Source: Tessaracoccus flavescens
GTDB lineage: Bacteria; Actinomycetota; Actinomycetes; Propionibacteriales; Propionibacteriaceae
DNA: 10,656 bases
Assembly: GCA_020741375.1 (NCBI GenBank)
Contig: DYZF01000188.1
Location: 1 to 10,656 of the forward strand
Direction of reading: 5' to 3'
Shown: positions 7,556 to 10,656 of the stretch, piece by piece
How the letters are laid out: each line of letters begins with the position of its first letter
How positions within the stretch are numbered: position 1 is the stretch's first letter
Made by a program: the position numbers and the translations under genes
The notes under the pieces: generated by a model
Database searches by the model: none
What the model saw: only the letters and a program-made list of their open reading frames with translations
What the model was told of the DNA's origin: nothing

Positions 7556-8290
7556 GCCATTGCCGCTGACAGGTTGGTGTTCGAACCGAACGAAGAACTC
7601 TGTGTTTCCCCCGGCACCCGGCAGTTGGCTGACACCGCACCAGGTCTCGGCCCAGCCCAGGTCGTTGGCGGCGGCGACAACGCGGTCAACAGCCTGCCGC
7701 TGGTGCTCCGGGTCGCGGACAATTCCCCCTGCGCCCAGAAGCTCTCGACCGACCTCGAATTGAGGCTTGACCAGCAGTAACGCCGCTCCAGCGGGCCTCA
7801 GGACGGGCAACAGCGCCGGCAGCAGAACGGTCAGCGAGATGAATGACACGTCTCCGACGATGAGGTCCACGGGTTCTCCGTCGAGGTGGTTCAGCGTGAG
7901 GTCTCGCAGGTTGAGCCCTTCCCAGACGGTGACCCGATCGTCGTGTCGGATCTCGGCCGCCAACTGATCGTGGCCGACGTCGACGGCGTACACCCGCCGC
8001 GCACCGTGCTCAAGACAGACCTGTGTGAACCCGCCCGTCGAGGCCCCCGCGTCGAGCACTCGGCCGGGCACGGGAGTGCCGGATTGCTCCAGCGCCCCCA
8101 GAAGCTTGCGGGCCGCGCGAGACACCCAATGATCCACAGCGGCCGCTACCTCGTCGGCGTCGGTCACAGGCTGCGACGGCTTGGCCGCCGGCAGGCCGTT
8201 GACGGTCACGGCGCCTTGCGCGATGAGCTGTGCGGCGTGCGAGCGGGAGCGGGCGAGCCCGCGCTCGGCCAGCGCGACGTCGAGCCTCAT
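7553..8290 (-). CDS. tlyA: TlyA family rRNA 2'-O-methyltransferase
   Basis: TlyA transfers a methyl group from S-adenosylmethionine to ribose 2'-hydroxyls of rRNA (C1920 of 23S, and in some bacteria also C1409 of 16S; E. coli numbering), which affects capreomycin sensitivity. The 245-residue product has an N-terminal S4 RNA-binding domain (about 1-58, RLDVALAERGLARSRSHAA) and an FtsJ-like methyltransferase domain with SAM motif LDAGASTGGFTQ at 79-90. The K-D-K-E catalytic set is visible as Lys62, Asp147 (GDVSFISL), Lys175 (VKPQFEVG) and Glu231 (NTEFF). It starts four residues or so later and ends about 20 residues earlier than M. tuberculosis TlyA (268 residues). That resembles the shorter TlyA-I class, reported to methylate only 23S rRNA. 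The ATG at 8290 overlaps the preceding stop as ATGA, and no Shine-Dalgarno sequence is seen. Confidence 0.94.
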   Translation of the reverse strand: MRLDVALAERGLARSRSHAAQLIAQGAVTVNGLPAAKPSQPVTDADEVAAAVDHWVSRAARKLLGALEQSGTPVPGRVLDAGASTGGFTQVCLEHGARRVYAVDVGHDQLAAEIRHDDRVTVWEGLNLRDLTLNHLDGEPVDLIVGDVSFISLTVLLPALLPVLRPAGAALLLVKPQFEVGRELLGAGGIVRDPEHQRQAVDRVVAAANDLGWAETWCGVSQLPGAGGNTEFFVRFEHQPVSGNG

Positions 8291-8496
8291 CGGGAGACGC
8301 CGGGCAGCCCCAACTGAGTGACGGCCGGATCGTTGTTCAGCACGCCGGCCAAGATGCCCTGGGCCTCGCTGAGCTTGGCCGCCTGCTGCTCGAGGGGAAG
8401 ATCGTCGAGCGATTCAAGGCTCGCCATGACCTCCTCCACCAGTTCCACGCGCCGGACGTCCGACGGCGCCGCGTTGCGGGGCGTCGGGACCGTCAC
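8287..8496 (-). CDS. Small conserved protein of unknown function (Rv1693-position)
   Basis: This 69-residue gene fits exactly between its neighbours. Its GTG start at 8496 overlaps the HAD stop as GTGA, and its TGA stop overlaps the tlyA ATG as ATGA. The frame is open further upstream inside the HAD gene, but that extension is a shadow. The product has a polar N terminus (about 1-14), then a predicted acidic, leucine-rich helical stretch (about 15-52: VELVEEVMASLESLDDLPLEQQAAKLSEAQGIL in part) and a short Gly/Pro tail. It has no cysteine, membrane segment or catalytic motif. A short protein of this type sits between the HAD gene and tlyA in other actinobacteria (Rv1693 in M. tuberculosis), and its role is not known to me. 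The charged helical pattern would suit a small partner protein, but this is speculation. Confidence 0.75.
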   Translation of the reverse strand: MTVPTPRNAAPSDVRRVELVEEVMASLESLDDLPLEQQAAKLSEAQGILAGVLNNDPAVTQLGLPGVSR

Positions 8497-9485
8497 CGGA
8501 GCTGATCCAGGGAGTTCAGGACGCTGGTGATGTCCGCACCGAAGCGCCACTTGACGTTGAGCGCCGACCACAGGGCGTCCAGCTGCTCGTCGCGGGTGGT
8601 CGGGGTGGTGGCCAGGTAGGCGATGCCGTCTGCATGATCCACACCCATCCGGCCGCACCGGTAGCGCGTCTCCTGGAACACCGCGACCCGCGGCGGCTCC
8701 AGCAGTGCACCCACGTCGTAGCCGATGTACGTGGGGCGAGCCTCCGGTTCGGCGACGGCGAGGTCGAACTTGCCGTGAGCGCCCGTGAACACGAAGAGGG
8801 AATCCATGCCGACGTTGTTGGCGCCCAGGATGTCGGTGTCGGTCCGGTCGCCGACGAAAATGGGGCGCTTCGATTCCATGCGCAGGACGGTCTCGTCCAG
8901 AAGCGGCCGGAACGGCTTGCCGGCCACCTTGGGATCCACGTCGACGCAGAACCGCACGACGGCGAGTTGAGCGCCAAGACCGGGCACGATCCCCCGCTCC
9001 GACGGGCGGGTCAGATCCGGGTTCGTCGCATACCACACTGCGCCCCGCTGGATAGCGAGCGCCGCTTCCTCGAGCCGCGCCCACTCGGAGCGCGGGTTGT
9101 AGCCCTGGACGACGGCCACGGGCTCATCCTGCATCGAGTCCACGACCGTGAAGCCCGCCCCGGCCAGCTGTTCGGCCAGCGCCTCCGTGCCGATGGCGAG
9201 CACCTTCGCCCCCGCAGGGAGGTCCGCGGCGAGCATGCGCAGCGTCGCCTGCGTGGAGTTGACGACGTCGGCCTCCTCAGCGTGGATGCCGAGGTCGCGC
9301 AGGTGTTCAGCCACGGTGGCGGGCGTGCGCGCCGCGTTGTTCGTGACGAAGCCGACACGCGTTCCCTGATCGCGGACCTGGTCGAGGTATCCCGGCACAC
9401 CGTCGACGGCGTACGGCCCCAGATAGATGACGCCATCGAGGTCGAAGAGGGCTGCGTCGTAGGCAGAGGCCAAGTTCGCCGTCAC
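8493..9485 (-). CDS. HAD-IIA family phosphatase, probable glycerol-3-phosphate phosphatase
   Basis: This 330-residue protein is a NagD-like HAD hydrolase of subfamily IIA. Motif I is DLDGV at 15-19 (nucleophile Asp15, acid/base Asp17), motif II is VTNN at 47-50, motif III is Lys190 in AGKP, and motif IV is VGDRTDTDI at 211-219 with Asp213 and Asp218. The cap domain between motifs II and III is the large C2 type. About 60 residues follow the HAD fold; the M. tuberculosis orthologue Rv1692 has a GNAT-like C-terminal region there. Rv1692 dephosphorylates glycerol 3-phosphate during glycerophospholipid recycling, and the same position in the gene order supports that role. The GTG at 9485 overlaps the preceding stop as GTGA. 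A strong Shine-Dalgarno sequence, GAGGAGGAG (9499-9491), is supplied by the Glu codons of the upstream gene. Substrate is inferred from orthology. Confidence 0.9.
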   Translation of the reverse strand: MTANLASAYDAALFDLDGVIYLGPYAVDGVPGYLDQVRDQGTRVGFVTNNAARTPATVAEHLRDLGIHAEEADVVNSTQATLRMLAADLPAGAKVLAIGTEALAEQLAGAGFTVVDSMQDEPVAVVQGYNPRSEWARLEEAALAIQRGAVWYATNPDLTRPSERGIVPGLGAQLAVVRFCVDVDPKVAGKPFRPLLDETVLRMESKRPIFVGDRTDTDILGANNVGMDSLFVFTGAHGKFDLAVAEPEARPTYIGYDVGALLEPPRVAVFQETRYRCGRMGVDHADGIAYLATTPTTRDEQLDALWSALNVKWRFGADITSVLNSLDQLR

Positions 9486-10656
9486 TTCTTCTCCTCCTCG
9501 TCGTCGAACTCATCGTCCTCATCAGCGACGAACTCGTCATCGACAATCGGATCCTCGTCCGGGTCGTCATCATCATCGTCCTCGACGTCAGGAAGGATGT
9601 CGCCATCCTCATCCTCGTCGGGAAGAAGGTCTCCATCCTCATCCTCGTCGGGAAGAAGACCTCCGTCCTCATCCTCCTCGATGTCGTCGTCCTCCTCCTC
9701 GAAATCGGGCAGGACGACGCCGTCGAGGGTGGCGATGCGGTCAGAGGTGTCCAGCTCGCCGCGGGGATCCATCGCCGCCGCCGAGGTGAACCATTCGCGG
9801 GCGCCATCGGTGTCGCCATCCTCTTCGAGGAGATTGGCGTAGGCGTAGCGGAGCCGGGCCTGAGCGATCGGCTTGCCGATCTTGCGCGTAATGGCGGCTT
9901 TGAGGAGGCGCAGTGCTTCGGAACGTTGACCGAGATCGTTGCGGATTCCGGCCTCCACGAGGAGGCATTCGATGCGCAGGTTGATGTCGCGGGTTTGCGG
10001 GTCGAGTTCGGCAAGCACTTCGAGGGCATCACGAGGACGGCCGAGTGCACGCTCGCAGTCGGCGATGACGGGCAGCAAGTCGTCACCGCCACTCATGCGA
10101 CGGATGGCGCGGAACTCGCGCAGCGCGACTGCGAACTCGCCGGCCGCGTACGCCGTCTCGGCGGCGGCCTCACGGACGATCGGAAGCCGGCCGGCGCGAC
10201 GGCGAGCGGCCTCCGCGTGGCGGAAGGCAAGATCGGGATCGACGTCCACCAGTTGGCCGGCGGCCCAAATGTGGGCGCCGACGATGTCGGCCAAGTCCTT
10301 CGGAAGTCCCTTGAGCTCGGCCCTCACGCCAAAGGGCAGCTGATCCTCGACGTAGTCGCGGGGGGTTTCTGGCTCGTCGGCACGCGGCGCCGTGCCGGGA
10401 CGATGCACCTTCTCCTCACGATTGTCGCGGCCCCAGCGGTCATCATCGCGGCGCGGCCCACGACGGTCATCATCGCGGCGCGGTCCACGGCGGTCATCGT
10501 CACGGTTAGCCCATTGACGACGCTCACCATCGTGACGGGGACCTCGGCGGTCATCGTCGCGGTCGCCCCACGGCTTGCGATCGCCCTCGCGACGCGGCCC
10601 ACGACGATCATCGTCACGGTTACCCCACTGACGGCGCTCACCATCTTGACGGGGAC
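9482..10656 (-). CDS. TPR-like protein with Arg/Asp repeat N terminus and hyperacidic tail (5' end outside window)
   Basis: The minus-strand frame is open from the window edge to a TGA at 9482-9484, about 390 codons. A GTG at 10408 could start a 308-residue protein, but the frame continues upstream without a stop through patterned, clearly protein-like sequence (RDDDRRGPR repeats), so the true start probably lies outside the window. From the edge, the parts are: an Arg/Asp/Gly/Trp-rich repeat region (10656-10410); a helical domain with TPR-like pairs (numbered from the GTG, about 35-232, for example AAAETAYAAGEFAVALREF and ARLRYAYANLLEEDGD); and a tail (236-308) with 47 acidic residues, ending in KK. 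There is no signal peptide or catalytic motif. The position matches M. tuberculosis Rv1691, a TPR-type protein of unknown function. TPR domains bind proteins, so a scaffold role is likely. The charge-rich ends are probably disordered and might bind nucleic acid or basic partners; that is inference. Confidence 0.85.
   Translation of the reverse strand, partial: PRQDGERRQWGNRDDDRRGPRREGDRKPWGDRDDDRRGPRHDGERRQWANRDDDRRGPRRDDDRRGPRRDDDRWGRDNREEKVHRPGTAPRADEPETPRDYVEDQLPFGVRAELKGLPKDLADIVGAHIWAAGQLVDVDPDLAFRHAEAARRRAGRLPIVREAAAETAYAAGEFAVALREFRAIRRMSGGDDLLPVIADCERALGRPRDALEVLAELDPQTRDINLRIECLLVEAGIRNDLGQRSEALRLLKAAITRKIGKPIAQARLRYAYANLLEEDGDTDGAREWFTSAAAMDPRGELDTSDRIATLDGVVLPDFEEEDDDIEEDEDGGLLPDEDEDGDLLPDEDEDGDILPDVEDDDDDDPDEDPIVDDEFVADEDDEFDDEEEKK
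9603..9692 (-). repeat. 30-bp tandem repeats coding acidic decapeptides
   Basis: Two nearly identical 30-bp units (9603-9632 and 9633-9662) differ mainly in their last few bases, and a diverged third unit follows (9663-9692). A more degraded copy lies at about 9574-9602. On the minus strand each unit codes a decapeptide of the form LPDEDEDGDL. The period is a multiple of three, so copy changes would keep the frame. Confidence 0.8.
10430..10654 (-). repeat. 57-bp tandem repeats (19-residue Arg/Asp-rich units) plus two shorter units
   Basis: Three consecutive 57-bp units are seen at 10598-10654, 10541-10597 and 10484-10540. Each codes a 19-residue unit starting PR and ending RDDDRRG, with a Trp in the middle (pattern PRxxGxRxxWxxRDDDRRG). 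A 27-bp unit coding PRRDDDRRG follows (10457-10483), then a diverged one coding PRRDDDRWG (10430-10456). The first and third long units are the most alike, differing at two residues (Gln/His and Gly/Ala). The array runs to the window edge, so its full length is unknown. Confidence 0.82.

Noticed and set aside
7578..7592. GTTCGAAC palindrome upstream of nadK-recN as a possible LexA (SOS) box
   Set aside because: The actinobacterial SOS box needs CGAAC and GTTCG half-sites in that order, four bases apart. Here the halves are joined in the opposite order and lie inside tlyA codons.
8497..9084. N-terminal extension of the small 69-residue gene
   Set aside because: The added residues are Arg/Gly-rich shadow sequence of the HAD gene. 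The GTGA overlap gives a natural start.
9482..9705. Poly-Ser + strand frame opposite the acidic tail
   Set aside because: Ser runs arise as the antisense reading of GAC/GAG/GAT repeats; no independent gene signals are present.
10324..10644. 106-codon minus-strand frame rich in Val, Thr and Met
   Set aside because: It is an alternative frame of the 57-bp repeats. The Arg/Asp frame continues directly into the TPR domain and is the real one.

Overview
The window is GC-rich, densely coding DNA from an actinobacterium. Ten of its protein genes fall into two blocks. The minus-strand block runs, in transcription order: TPR protein, HAD-IIA phosphatase, small protein, tlyA, nadK, recN, pyrG, NUDIX hydrolase, xerD. 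This is the order known in Mycobacterium tuberculosis as Rv1691 to Rv1701, but without the two genes (steA-like Rv1697 and mctB/steB-like Rv1698) that lie between recN and pyrG there. The genus cannot be fixed from the sequence alone. An actinobacterium outside the mycolic-acid group, for example a Propionibacteriales member, is a guess.

Layout. Positions 2-1692 (+ strand) hold two tandem genes for Eis-like GNAT acetyltransferases, the first cut by the window edge. They converge on xerD with only 7 bases between the stop codons. Positions 1700-10656 (- strand) hold the long cluster. From the TPR gene through recN every junction overlaps or nearly touches (GTGA, GTGA, ATGA, a short gap, TAATG), so these six genes are probably co-transcribed and translationally coupled. 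An 88-base gap follows recN and carries a plausible promoter for a second unit: pyrG, NUDIX hydrolase, xerD.

The core genes are conserved housekeeping functions: CTP synthesis, NADP synthesis, double-strand-break repair, chromosome dimer resolution, rRNA 2'-O-methylation, glycerol-phosphate dephosphorylation and ADP-ribose hydrolysis. They share no single pathway, and the cluster is better seen as a conserved actinobacterial neighbourhood.

The most unusual object is the TPR-type protein at the right end. Its reading frame stays open to the window edge through an Arg/Asp/Gly-rich N-terminal region built of 19-residue (57-bp) repeats. It ends in a tail with 47 acidic residues out of 73 that includes 10-residue (30-bp) repeats resembling EF-hand loops. 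Three genes (the complete Eis-like gene, pyrG and probably nadK) have a TAGGNT hexamer 6 to 8 bases before the start codon, which suggests leaderless or nearly leaderless transcripts. No RNA genes, insertion sequences, CRISPR arrays or defence systems were seen, and no stretch over 300 bases lacks a gene.
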